Positions 55,918 through 64,000 of a stretch of 64,000 nt of DNA are shown here, one piece after another; position 1 is the stretch's first letter; every line of letters starts with the position of its first letter. The notes beneath the pieces are model-generated. The model was not told the DNA's origin. It was given only the letters and a program-made list of their open reading frames with translations, and ran no database searches. A program made the translations under genes and the position numbers. The stretch is taken from assembly GCF_007860015.1 (NCBI RefSeq), contig NZ_SJPS01000003.1, positions 186,001-250,000 on the forward strand. Direction: 5' to 3'. This DNA comes from Bythopirellula polymerisocia. Lineage in GTDB: Bacteria; Planctomycetota; Planctomycetia; Pirellulales; Lacipirellulaceae.

Positions 55918-56067
55918 TTTTTTACTCTTCCGGAAATCGTGATATTGTCAAGTCAACTTTCTATTTTAGCAGATTTTCCTCAAAGGCATAAGTGTTCCCA
56001 GCTTAAAGGGTTCCGGAGCCGATTCAATCTGCCATAGCAGAAGAAAACAGAATCAAATCGTTTTTGG

Positions 56068-56874
56068 TTACGACGCGGAAAGCGGTGGCAGCCACTCGCG
56101 CGGGTCTTGTCCAAAGAGTCGCTCCAGTACGGCATAGAGTTCATTATGTTCGCTAGCCAATTGGTGGGGCCTAGTAAAAAAACATTCTGCCGCCACGGCG
56201 AAGAACTCTGCATGATTGGTAGCACCATATCGGTCGAGTAGAGTACGTTCTCCGCGCTGACTACTTTGCACCAGGCGATTGTACTCGGCGGAGGTTACTT
56301 GATACCACTTCTTCTCGAATTGAAAATCGGTCATCGGAGGAGCGCCATCGGTTACTCCGTCTAGGCTGTCCATGTGGTGGGCGAATTCATGAATCACCAC
56401 CGACCGACCGCACTTCGGTCGACGGCCTTCGTTCTTCGTGGCCTGCCAAGCCAGCACGATAGGGCCTCCCTGCCAGGATTCGCCGGACCGCACATCCGGG
56501 AGCGATAGGGATGACTCTAGGTGCCCTAGGATCAGATCGGAGGTTTCTGCAGGTTGAGAATGATAAACACCCGAATAGACGATTATCGTCTGCAAACGGT
56601 CGAAATAGTAAGGCTTCTCGAATCCCAGCGTTAACAGTGCCGCCTGACCGGCGATGGTTACCCGCATTTCATCAGTCACTGCCAGCCGATTGCCACCGAC
56701 CCAGTCCTTCTCGTGAAAAAGAATATGGACGAAATTCCTCACCCGCTGCTGCCGAGTTCCATCCAAGTGAGCGTACTGCCAGACATTCTCGCGGAGATGC
56801 GACTCCCACGTATTCTGCCAGCGCTCAGCTAACCACCGGCGACGGCGACGATTTTTGAACCAACCGAAAAACAT
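56068..56874 (-). CDS. mtfA: MtfA-family zinc metallopeptidase
   Basis: 268 residues with the active site VVIHEFAHHMDSLDG and downstream Glu (HAEFFAVAAECFF), as in MtfA (M90). In E. coli MtfA binds the Mlc repressor of ptsG; whether that partner exists here is unknown. Stands alone. Confidence 0.9.
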   Translation of the reverse strand: MFFGWFKNRRRRRWLAERWQNTWESHLRENVWQYAHLDGTRQQRVRNFVHILFHEKDWVGGNRLAVTDEMRVTIAGQAALLTLGFEKPYYFDRLQTIIVYSGVYHSQPAETSDLILGHLESSLSLPDVRSGESWQGGPIVLAWQATKNEGRRPKCGRSVVIHEFAHHMDSLDGVTDGAPPMTDFQFEKKWYQVTSAEYNRLVQSSQRGERTLLDRYGATNHAEFFAVAAECFFTRPHQLASEHNELYAVLERLFGQDPREWLPPLSAS

Positions 56875-57019
56875 TGAATTCTCTTGAAGCGGTTGCTTCC
56901 AGCCGCTGCTGATAGGAAGATTTAAGACTGCGGCTGGAAGCCACCGCTACGGGATGATACACTGAAAATCTGATAAATTCGATTTGACTTATCTTCGCTT
57001 TGTAGAAGGGTAACTGACG

Positions 57020-57382
57020 ATGCCGATTCAAACTACCTCGAAGGACGGAATTCTTACGATCCAGATTCTGGACGATCGACTGGTGGAACCGGTCGTCCTG
57101 GAGAGACTCTTTGAAGACCTAAACACTGCCGTGAACAAGTCAACGGAGGATCGCGTCATTATTGACTTTTCACCGGTGCAGTTCATGGCTTCTTCGGCGC
57201 TGAGTAAACTAGTGGGGCTCAATAAGAAGTCGAAAGAATACAACGCCAAGCTTAAGCTAAGTGGCATTTGTCCGGAGATATTGGAAGTCTTCAAGATTAC
57301 CAAGCTCAATAAGGTATTTGATATCGCCAACGACGAGGCTGCAGCCCGCAAGGCGTTTAACAAGACCGGCCTTTTTCGCTAA
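57020..57382 (+). CDS. STAS-domain anti-sigma antagonist
   Basis: 120 residues of a single STAS domain. The phosphorylatable serine lies in FSPVQFMASSALSKLVGL (Ser58/59). No partner kinase is adjacent. Followed 46 bases later by a terminator. Confidence 0.88.
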   Translation: MPIQTTSKDGILTIQILDDRLVEPVVLERLFEDLNTAVNKSTEDRVIIDFSPVQFMASSALSKLVGLNKKSKEYNAKLKLSGICPEILEVFKITKLNKVFDIANDEAAARKAFNKTGLFR

Positions 57383-57427
57383 CGTGGAGCAATGCTTCAA
57401 GGCTAGAGCAAATCCACGGCCAAAAAT

Positions 57428-57459
57428 GGCAGCCAGCAAGGCTGCCCCTAAGGGTTTTT
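57428..57459 (+). terminator. Terminator after the STAS gene
   Basis: GGCAGCC-AGCAA-GGCTGCC forms a perfect 7-bp stem, followed by CCTAAGGGTTTTT. Confidence 0.7.
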
Positions 57460-57567
57460 CTTGCCATTCTTGGCTGCATGTCTCGTTTCGGGTATCTTGA
57501 CAGAGCGTCGGATTGACCGCGGCAAGCAATCCTCCTTTCCTTTACGAACGTGCGCAAGGAGAACTAC

Positions 57568-57879
57568 ATGGCCAAGAAGAAACCATCATCGTCTGCAGCA
57601 ACTAAGCCCGCTACTTCAACCAAACAACCAGTTAGCAAGGCGTCGTCCAACGGTGTTGCTTCGAAGACCCAAAGCACGTTGAGTTATGAGCAGATCGGGA
57701 TTACCGCCGGCGCAATTTGGGCTACGCTCTCGCAGAACGGCGAATCGACTTTGGCGGCCTTGAAAAAAGAAATCGACGCCCCTGCCGACCTGGTGCTTGC
57801 GGGTGTTGGTTGGCTGGCCCGAGAGGAAAAGCTGCAATTCAATACCAGTGGTCGCAGCGTGAAGTTGGCCCTTAAGTAG
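57568..57879 (+). CDS. Winged helix-turn-helix protein
   Basis: 103 residues from the ATG at 57568 (AAGGAGAA upstream). A Lys/Ser/Ala-rich tail of about 35 residues precedes a winged-helix domain of the DUF2582/PF10771 type (YEQIGITAGAIWATLSQNGE, then DLVLAGVGWLAREEKLQF). Probably DNA-binding. Confidence 0.8.
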   Translation: MAKKKPSSSAATKPATSTKQPVSKASSNGVASKTQSTLSYEQIGITAGAIWATLSQNGESTLAALKKEIDAPADLVLAGVGWLAREEKLQFNTSGRSVKLALK

Positions 57880-57905
57880 GCTGCTATGGCAAACCTGTTT
57901 GAGCC

Positions 57906-60083
57906 TTACCACGGCATGCGGAGTTTGCGTTTGACAAAATTCGTCGTGAGTTGTGCTAACGTCGCGTGGCTGGCTTCGATCTTGGCAGTTCCTTGCGAAC
58001 CCAACAATGCCTGTGCGTCCTGTTCTTCTAGTTGCACCTCGACAACGTGAACACGGTTGTCGTCGATTGTTGATTGATCTCCCTTGGGATGCAGCGCCCG
58101 GCTTGCGACCTGTGAGACCGTTCCACTGAGAATCCGCACCGGAGCCGAACCAAGTAAGATCCGCACCGGATCCCCAATCTCTACTTCAGCAATGTCCCGC
58201 TCGTCGACCGTGACCAAGGCCGAGACTTGCTGCGGGTCACCAATGGTGCAGAACACGGTTCCTGGCTCGATCCAGCAATGCTGATTCCGCGCTTCGAGCG
58301 GCGAACCGCTCCAGGTAGGTAGTCGGTCTGCAGCTCGTTTGGCTTCCACCTCGGGGGGCGCGATCACTGTCCCCGCGACGAGCGCATGCATTGTGAGCTT
58401 TGCTGCGCGTCGTTCGTACTGAGCTAGTTGCGCTGCCGCGTCTCGCAATTCCGACTCGGCGGTTGGCAGTTGCAACGAAATTCGGGAATCGAGTGCCCGC
58501 AAGGTTTTGAGTTGATCAACATGCATGTGTTTTTCGGCCAGCTCGCCGCGATACTTAGCCAGCGAAAGTTCGACCTGGGGATCGGCCAGACGGGCGATCG
58601 TATCTCCTGGCTGGACCACAGTTCCCGCAGGGACCGCGAATAGTAATTGCCCCGGTTCGGTGGCGTAGATCGCGTTCCCTTCGGCAGGCACGAACACCGC
58701 GGAACCCTCGACCGTGTGGCGAATCGGCACGAGCAGTATTAGCGAAGTCAGTCCACCAAGGCCTGCGCCGACTAGTGCCAGCCTCGGCTTACGTAATCGA
58801 TATCGGTTTGCCGGATTCCGAATGACTTGCCAGATTCCCAGGCAAGGACCGATGAATATTCCGGCCACAGTGATCGCCGCCAGCATGATGACGACATTTT
58901 CAAGATGGTATGGTCGCGCAAACGCAAACAGCATTGCAAAGATCGCCAGTATAATGATCACACTGTAGATTCGAGAAGCCACTGCATAGATTGCCAACCG
59001 CCGCTGTTGGTTCGAGTTGATCAATGGATCGGCGGCGTGTGATTGGTCGAGCAGCCAATCTCGCAAGCGCTCACCCCAAAGCCCAGAAGCGCGTCCCGAC
59101 AGGTTGGGAATTTCCAGCAAATCAGAGAGAAGATAATACCCATCGTAGCGCAACAGCGGGTTGGCGTTAACTGCCAGGGTGCTGATCGAGCAAATAATTA
59201 CTAACCCCAACAGCCAGGTGTGCAGGAGCCCTGGCTCAGTATGCCACCAAAGGATAAGTGCCACGGCCGCGATAACTAGTTCGACGATCATCCCCGCCGC
59301 CGAGACGGCCATTCGCTTCCACTTGCTTGGTATTCGCCATACGTCAGACACGTCGCAATATAAACAGGGCAAGAGCGCCAGGAGTATGACGCCCATTTCA
59401 TGGCAGCGTGCTCCCACATGACGACAGGTGACCGCATGCCCCAATTCATGCAGCACTTTTACACCCACAATAGTGAGGAGCCACAATACCAAATAAGACG
59501 GCGCGGTCAGTTCACTGACCGATGGCATCCTGGCGATCACTCGCGTCCCATGCCCCAGCAGCAACAAGATCGCATAAATCACAATACCGGCGACTGCCAT
59601 GCCAACCCATGGTGAAAATACCCACTTCACTTTCGAGTAGATCGCTTCAATCGTGGCTGTGGCATCCCAACTCGCCACGCGAAACGAGAGTACTCGCAAC
59701 AGACTCTGCCAACGTTCGCTGCGACGTCGCTTTGTGGCACGTTCCAAGAGCTCTCGACCCTGCCCTGGAGCGGTACTCACAAGCAATCCATTTTTGAAGA
59801 GTTGAGCCACTGCCTGCTGCAGTACGCCATGTGTAATAGTGAGCGGTGCAAAATTGGCTTCAAATTGCTTTTGCAGTTCCGCCAGGGTAACTTCTTGACG
59901 CAGGGCGTTGAACAAAAAGCACTCGGCGGCAGTGAGCTGAAAGACTTCCAGAGTGAGTGGATCTTTCAGCACATAACTTTTCTGATCGCCATAAGATACA
60001 GCGATTTGCGAAATGTCCCCCCGTGCTCGTAGTCCGAGCGGGCGATTCGCCGTTGCCAGGAGATAGTCTGAAAGTTTGGCCAT
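57906..60083 (-). CDS. M50 protease-HlyD fusion membrane protein
   Basis: 725 residues. A PqqD-like N-terminal domain (about 20-105) is followed by transmembrane helices with the site-2-protease zinc motif HELGH (His212, His216) and the partner NPLLRYDGYYLLSDL. After further helices comes a HlyD/biotinyl-lipoyl adaptor part (LLFAVPAGTVVQPGDTIARL, LVAGTVIAPPEVEAK). Last gene of a three-gene minus-strand operon (12-base gap). Likely part of an export machine; substrate unknown. Confidence 0.85.
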   Translation of the reverse strand: MAKLSDYLLATANRPLGLRARGDISQIAVSYGDQKSYVLKDPLTLEVFQLTAAECFLFNALRQEVTLAELQKQFEANFAPLTITHGVLQQAVAQLFKNGLLVSTAPGQGRELLERATKRRRSERWQSLLRVLSFRVASWDATATIEAIYSKVKWVFSPWVGMAVAGIVIYAILLLLGHGTRVIARMPSVSELTAPSYLVLWLLTIVGVKVLHELGHAVTCRHVGARCHEMGVILLALLPCLYCDVSDVWRIPSKWKRMAVSAAGMIVELVIAAVALILWWHTEPGLLHTWLLGLVIICSISTLAVNANPLLRYDGYYLLSDLLEIPNLSGRASGLWGERLRDWLLDQSHAADPLINSNQQRRLAIYAVASRIYSVIIILAIFAMLFAFARPYHLENVVIMLAAITVAGIFIGPCLGIWQVIRNPANRYRLRKPRLALVGAGLGGLTSLILLVPIRHTVEGSAVFVPAEGNAIYATEPGQLLFAVPAGTVVQPGDTIARLADPQVELSLAKYRGELAEKHMHVDQLKTLRALDSRISLQLPTAESELRDAAAQLAQYERRAAKLTMHALVAGTVIAPPEVEAKRAADRLPTWSGSPLEARNQHCWIEPGTVFCTIGDPQQVSALVTVDERDIAEVEIGDPVRILLGSAPVRILSGTVSQVASRALHPKGDQSTIDDNRVHVVEVQLEEQDAQALLGSQGTAKIEASHATLAQLTTNFVKRKLRMPW

Positions 60084-60095
60084 TCAATAAGGTGC

Positions 60096-60959
60096 CTATT
60101 CAACGATTTCCAGTGTTCCCTGCAGACCGGCGCGTAAGGTTCCTTCAGGGTTGGCGATCTCCGCCCAAACCCGCACCTGGCGAGTAACTGGATCCATCTC
60201 GGGGCTGATAAATCGCAACGTTCCTTTTGTTGAGATCGCCTGTTCACCTTTGCCTGAGCGAAAGAGGACTTCTTTGCCAAGCAGGTCGTCTTTGAGCAGA
60301 TCTACGTCCAAAAAACCTTCGGCACGGAGCTTGTCGATTGCCACGAGCCGCACCACCGGCGCGCCCAGTTCGACCCACTCCCCACGACGTGCCCAGATCA
60401 GAGCCACGGTTCCGGCGAAGGGTGCCTGTACCTCGTGCTGCGCAAGTCGCAGTTTAGCTTCCGCCACTTCCTGTTGTTTGAGTTTCCAGGCGAAATCGTC
60501 AAGTTCCAACTCATGCTTGGCCTGAGCTGCCTCTAGAGTGAGTTTCTCGACCGTGAGCTTTTCTACGTCGAGTTGCGATTGAGAGATGCTCTTTGCGAAC
60601 TGGGAGATCGATTCCTGGGACCGTTCCAATTCAGCCTTGGCGACGGCCAACGACTTCTCGGCGAACTGTACCCGGATTTGATTGGTCGCTCTAGCCTTGG
60701 TCTGGGAGCTTTCTAGGTCTGCCTTGGCCACATCAAGTTTTGCCTGGCGGTCATCTAAGCGTGCAAGCGTCTCTCCTTCTGCAACGATGCCACCTTCACT
60801 GACGACTATCTCTCGCAGCACACCCGTTTGTTGGGCAGGAACTTCGGCCGCTTCCAGCGGGCTCAGGACTACCGCAACGATCGGCGCTTCGGCCTGCACC
60901 GCAGAGGGAACTGGCAGCGTAACTGCTACGCATAAGAGGTAAAACGTAAATCTATCCAT
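60096..60959 (-). CDS. Periplasmic adaptor (HlyD/RND type)
   Basis: 287 residues from the ATG at 60959, which gives a signal peptide (ending PSAVQA-EA); the frame is open to 61139. Lipoyl half-motifs (LREIVVSEGGIVAEGETLAR; HEVQAPFAGTVALIWARRGE) flank a long coiled-coil hairpin. Middle gene of the operon (34-base gap). Confidence 0.88.
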   Translation of the reverse strand: MDRFTFYLLCVAVTLPVPSAVQAEAPIVAVVLSPLEAAEVPAQQTGVLREIVVSEGGIVAEGETLARLDDRQAKLDVAKADLESSQTKARATNQIRVQFAEKSLAVAKAELERSQESISQFAKSISQSQLDVEKLTVEKLTLEAAQAKHELELDDFAWKLKQQEVAEAKLRLAQHEVQAPFAGTVALIWARRGEWVELGAPVVRLVAIDKLRAEGFLDVDLLKDDLLGKEVLFRSGKGEQAISTKGTLRFISPEMDPVTRQVRVWAEIANPEGTLRAGLQGTLEIVE

Positions 60960-60993
60960 TTTCACCGAATCGTACCTTTCTCGGGCAATCCTC

Positions 60994-63021
60994 TTAAAAC
61001 GCCAACCAGCCGTAGAGGTTGTCCCACACCCCGTGCAGCCACACATAGCCGAGCGGCTTTCTGCCGCATAGCATGCGGACCTTGGCCTCCATTCCTGGTC
61101 GTGCCGCGGGGAGATGTTCTGAATCCACAGCAACATCAACTTGAATATCGGGCAGTTCCTCAGCGAGTTTTTCCGTGTCGAATACGGCTGTCTCGCTGAT
61201 ATCCGTCACATGACCTTGGAAAACATTTTCCAAATCCCCCGCAAGCTTAAATCGTACGGGAAGCGGTGCCTCCGTCTCAACTTCGGCGGTAAGCACATGA
61301 CCGATCTGGTCCTGCGGCACACGTGCCTTAAGCTGCCAGCCTGAGTTGGTATCTGCCACGGTGAAAAGCACTTGACCGCGCTCGACGGGTCGGGTTCTGA
61401 GCAGGTGTTGCACATCAAGTGTGAGCACCATGCCGTCCATCGGACTGCGGAGTGTCAATGCTTGGTCGCGGCCCTGTAGGATGGCGGCTTGTTGTTCGAG
61501 ACTTGCAAGTCGCAATTCTAATTGCCTGGCTTCGGCGGAAAGTGGCAAACGGTCTGTACTAGGTTCCTCGCGCGATTTCCGATCGGTACGTGCCACGGCA
61601 ATTGCTTCTAGCCGCTTGCGGACGGTAGCAATTTCACCTCTTACGCGTTCCTGGTCCAACGACAATTGTGGATCGTCGAGCACGCAAAGCACATCACCCT
61701 TAGTAACTTGATCACCGTGTTGCACGAGGATTTCGCGAACTGTTCCATTCGTCGTCGCAAAAATATCTTGCTCGACCTGGGGGACAAGCGTTCCCGAGGC
61801 TTCAATCTCAAAGTCGGCGGGCACAAAGACCAGTGCCGCCAATGCGAAGGCGATTGCCACTGCGGCGAGGGCCAATCGGCTAACACCCCAAGTCTCACAG
61901 AGCTTTTGCCAGCGATTGGCCCAAGCGAGTGTCGTCCGCACGGGAAATCGGTCCAAACGGACCGCCTGCTGCAGGGCCGGTTCGCAGAGGTCGGCCAATT
62001 CAACGACACGTGATCTCAACAGCTGATCGTTGTTCGTGCCGAAATCCTCAGCAATTAACACCGCAAGACACTCATCACTTTTGTGCGACGTTGTGTCAGT
62101 ACGATCCTTGTTGCGAAACTGGATCGGGACAGCAACCAAGCGGCGGGCATGCGAGCTATCCAGATGCTCTTGTAGCGCGTCTCCCACCGCAGTCGGCAGG
62201 TCGGCAACTGCTTTCGATGAATCGAAGTAATCTATGGGTTCGCTCCACTGGGCCGTCACTCGGGCGAGATTTTCCAACTGCTTGACAGCTTCGGCCCGGG
62301 ACTCAAAACGCTCTGTACCACTGGCAGACTGCAAATGCCATTTCGTACTCTTACGGAGTACCAAGCTCACGCGATCCACCCCCAGAAACCGGCGCCCCTC
62401 GTTGGTAATGTTGTACGCTAACCCAGTGAGGTTCTCGCCGGCTTGTATCCGCCGAATGAGATTTAGCACTTCGGCATGGCTGGCATGCTCACTGCGCAGA
62501 TTGCGGAGTTCCTCATGCGTATGAAACTCGGCAGCCACTTGGCACACCGTGGCGAGGAATTCCTCCCAACCATGCTGCACTGCAGGACTGCATCCGCTCC
62601 GGAGGAACAGTTCGACAATCGCGCGAGGACGCTTGGAAGCTTCCGTTTGAGTGTCTGCGTCATGCACAGCCCCGAGCAAGAGAACCGTGTCAGCAGGAGA
62701 TTCCCGTCCCTCTGGCAAGAGGACTTGCGGCCGATCCCAGCTAGCAGAATTCTGTAACAGTCTTAGGTTTTCGGCCTGATTGTCATTCAGAAAGTGCTCG
62801 CTGTTGATTTGCTGGCTGAGTTGCCAATTGCTGCGGAGTCCGGGCAGCCAGATCGCACCCCCACGTGCGGCAAGCGTCGCCACACAACCTGCTAGCAGTT
62901 TTCGGTAGAAAGCATCCGACTCGATTGGCGCACGCGCAAGTTCGTGGAGGTTCGCGAGGAAATCCTCCACCTGCTGCCAACTATCGTGAGTGGTTTCGTA
63001 GGGTTCGAGTGTGCTCATCAC
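60994..63021 (-). CDS. GAF-HlyD membrane fusion protein
   Basis: 675 residues; starts GTG at 63021 or ATG at 63018. A cytoplasmic N-terminal GAF-like sensor region (about 1-350, VDRVSLVLRKSTKWHLQSAS) is followed by one transmembrane helix (about 380-400) and a HlyD part (DIFATTNGTVREILVQHGDQ, ALTLRSPMDGMVLTLDVQHL). First gene of the operon, divergent from the TolC gene. The GAF domain may sense a ligand and tune export. Confidence 0.85.
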   Translation of the reverse strand: MMSTLEPYETTHDSWQQVEDFLANLHELARAPIESDAFYRKLLAGCVATLAARGGAIWLPGLRSNWQLSQQINSEHFLNDNQAENLRLLQNSASWDRPQVLLPEGRESPADTVLLLGAVHDADTQTEASKRPRAIVELFLRSGCSPAVQHGWEEFLATVCQVAAEFHTHEELRNLRSEHASHAEVLNLIRRIQAGENLTGLAYNITNEGRRFLGVDRVSLVLRKSTKWHLQSASGTERFESRAEAVKQLENLARVTAQWSEPIDYFDSSKAVADLPTAVGDALQEHLDSSHARRLVAVPIQFRNKDRTDTTSHKSDECLAVLIAEDFGTNNDQLLRSRVVELADLCEPALQQAVRLDRFPVRTTLAWANRWQKLCETWGVSRLALAAVAIAFALAALVFVPADFEIEASGTLVPQVEQDIFATTNGTVREILVQHGDQVTKGDVLCVLDDPQLSLDQERVRGEIATVRKRLEAIAVARTDRKSREEPSTDRLPLSAEARQLELRLASLEQQAAILQGRDQALTLRSPMDGMVLTLDVQHLLRTRPVERGQVLFTVADTNSGWQLKARVPQDQIGHVLTAEVETEAPLPVRFKLAGDLENVFQGHVTDISETAVFDTEKLAEELPDIQVDVAVDSEHLPAARPGMEAKVRMLCGRKPLGYVWLHGVWDNLYGWLAF

Positions 63022-63263
63022 CTTTCAGTATATGCAGGACGGAGGATTTCTTTCGCGGATGAGTCCTCAGATCAGAGAACTTCCTGCTGATATTTTGTGA
63101 GACCTGCCGACATTGGCAAACTGCGCAAGCTTTGCGGTTGGTGCGGGAAATCATGGTTGTGTCGCTTCTAACACGCCGAAAGACTCACTAAGACCACCCG
63201 CTGGGGTAGGTGCATTGCACCGTTTGTAGAGAATTCCGCCTCGTCAGAACGGCAACTGATCGC

Positions 63264-64000
63264 ATGTCAATTTTTTTCCGCTCGCAATTGGCCCTAATTC
63301 CGCTCTGCCTGCTGGCAGTGCTGGCGGGATGCCGTTCACGGCGAGATTGCACATTCAAGGCCACCGTCTCGGACGATTGCTATCGAGCTGTTGCAACGGA
63401 GATTGAGTATCCCGTGACCCAGTGCAGCAGCATGAGCGAGGATTGGGCCACCTTGGAGCCCTTGTCACTCACGAGTACAGAGCAGCCTGATTACTGGGAC
63501 GTGAAGCTTGAGAATGTTGTGCAAATGGCACTCTCCCAGTCCAAGGTCTTCCGCGATTTGGGGGGCGTTTTACTGCGTGCTCCCGCGACGGTCGAGACCT
63601 ACTGGGACCCCGCGATTCGTGAGACTGACCCACGTTTTGGTGTCGACGCCGCGCTGAGTGCCTTCGATGCACAGTTTTCGACAAGTATCTATGGCGAAAA
63701 GAACGACCGAGCACTCAACAACGAATTCTTCGGCGGCGGCACGCGTTTGTTGAACCAGGATGCCATCGTGTTTCAGTCCCAGATAGCAAAACAGGCCGTC
63801 ACTGGCACCAAGTTCGCCTTCCGTCACAACATCGACTACGACGCCAATAACGCGCCGAGCAATCTATTCCCCAGTGCCTGGAATGTGAATTTCGAAACTG
63901 AATTTCGCCATCCGCTGCTCCAAGGCAATGGAATGGAATATAACCGCATCGCAGGTCCTACGAACATCCCTGGTTTATACAATGGCGTGTTGATTGCCAG
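63264..64000 (+). CDS. TolC-family outer-membrane protein (partial)
   Basis: The frame opens at ATG 63264 and runs past the window end. It starts MSIFFRSQLALIPLCLLAVL, AGCRSRRDC: a lipoprotein signal peptide with lipobox LAGC. The first 240 residues include YWDVKLENVVQMALSQS and ETEFRHPLLQGNG, the usual TolC entry segments. Divergent from the three-adaptor operon, forming a complete inner-membrane to outer-membrane export route. Confidence 0.85.
   Translation, partial: MSIFFRSQLALIPLCLLAVLAGCRSRRDCTFKATVSDDCYRAVATEIEYPVTQCSSMSEDWATLEPLSLTSTEQPDYWDVKLENVVQMALSQSKVFRDLGGVLLRAPATVETYWDPAIRETDPRFGVDAALSAFDAQFSTSIYGEKNDRALNNEFFGGGTRLLNQDAIVFQSQIAKQAVTGTKFAFRHNIDYDANNAPSNLFPSAWNVNFETEFRHPLLQGNGMEYNRIAGPTNIPGLYNGVLIA

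Noticed and set aside
1..64000. CRISPR arrays, rRNA operon, replication origin
   Set aside because: No regularly spaced short repeats, no rRNA-like blocks and no DnaA-box cluster were seen.

Overview
The window reads as a chromosome segment of a planctomycete, most likely of the Pirellulales group (inference). The support is a concentration of lineage-typical features: DUF1559 pseudopilin-like and DUF1580 proteins, many PEP-CTERM proteins carrying a dockerin-like GDFDxDGDVDGxDFLxWQR block, an N-terminal ESLEERLLLS surface-protein signature, a radical-SAM ArsS-like enzyme, McsA/McsB, and TolC/HlyD/M50 export clusters. No rRNA gene, CRISPR array or exosortase gene was seen.

Layout. 0.1-10.7 kb is mostly housekeeping: ArsS-like radical SAM enzyme, a VKOR-DsbA fusion, a small CPXCG protein, PPK2, the protein-arginine-phosphorylation pair mcsA-mcsB, trpE, a PQQ-propeller protein and pyrF. 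Inside it, at 1.63-1.95 kb on the minus strand, lies a compact transcription unit with promoter, perfect Shine-Dalgarno sequence, 14-codon ORF and intrinsic terminator that matches no RNA family I recognise. 10.85-15.8 kb is a mobile element beside tRNA-Pro(GGG): a tyrosine integrase with an in-frame TGA, two unknown or regulatory ORFs, two phage-replication-like ORFs and a DUF5681 (terminase-small-subunit-like) ORF, which together resemble a decaying phage satellite or prophage remnant.

16.5-35.5 kb is surface and secretion biology. A roughly 2,390-residue RHS/YD protein carries a Calx-beta domain, dockerin-like inserts and a phospholipase-A2-like C-terminal tip. It is followed by a run of PEP-CTERM proteins, two of which are long ORFs that each fuse two complete exported PEP-CTERM proteins head to tail. 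Three copies of a degenerate dispersed repeat (near 16.1, 24.4 and 35.7 kb) sit at the edges of these modules.

36.1-41.7 kb is a lipid-metabolism cluster (LCAT-like lipase, DUF4442, fatty-acid hydroxylase, hot-dog proteins, ACP, ketoacyl synthase, P450 remnant), partly degraded and bordered by an IS110-like remnant and an intact IS1182-family element. 44.4-49.9 kb holds more PEP-CTERM genes, a DUF1559 protein and small secreted or membrane proteins. 50-56 kb contains sucrose-type carbohydrate genes (neutral-invertase-like GH100, sucrose-phosphate-synthase-like glycosyltransferase, sucrose-phosphatase-like HAD) around lemA and a DUF protein. 56-64 kb has mtfA, a STAS protein, a winged-helix protein, and an export system made of three HlyD-type adaptors on the minus strand divergent from a TolC-family gene that runs off the right edge.
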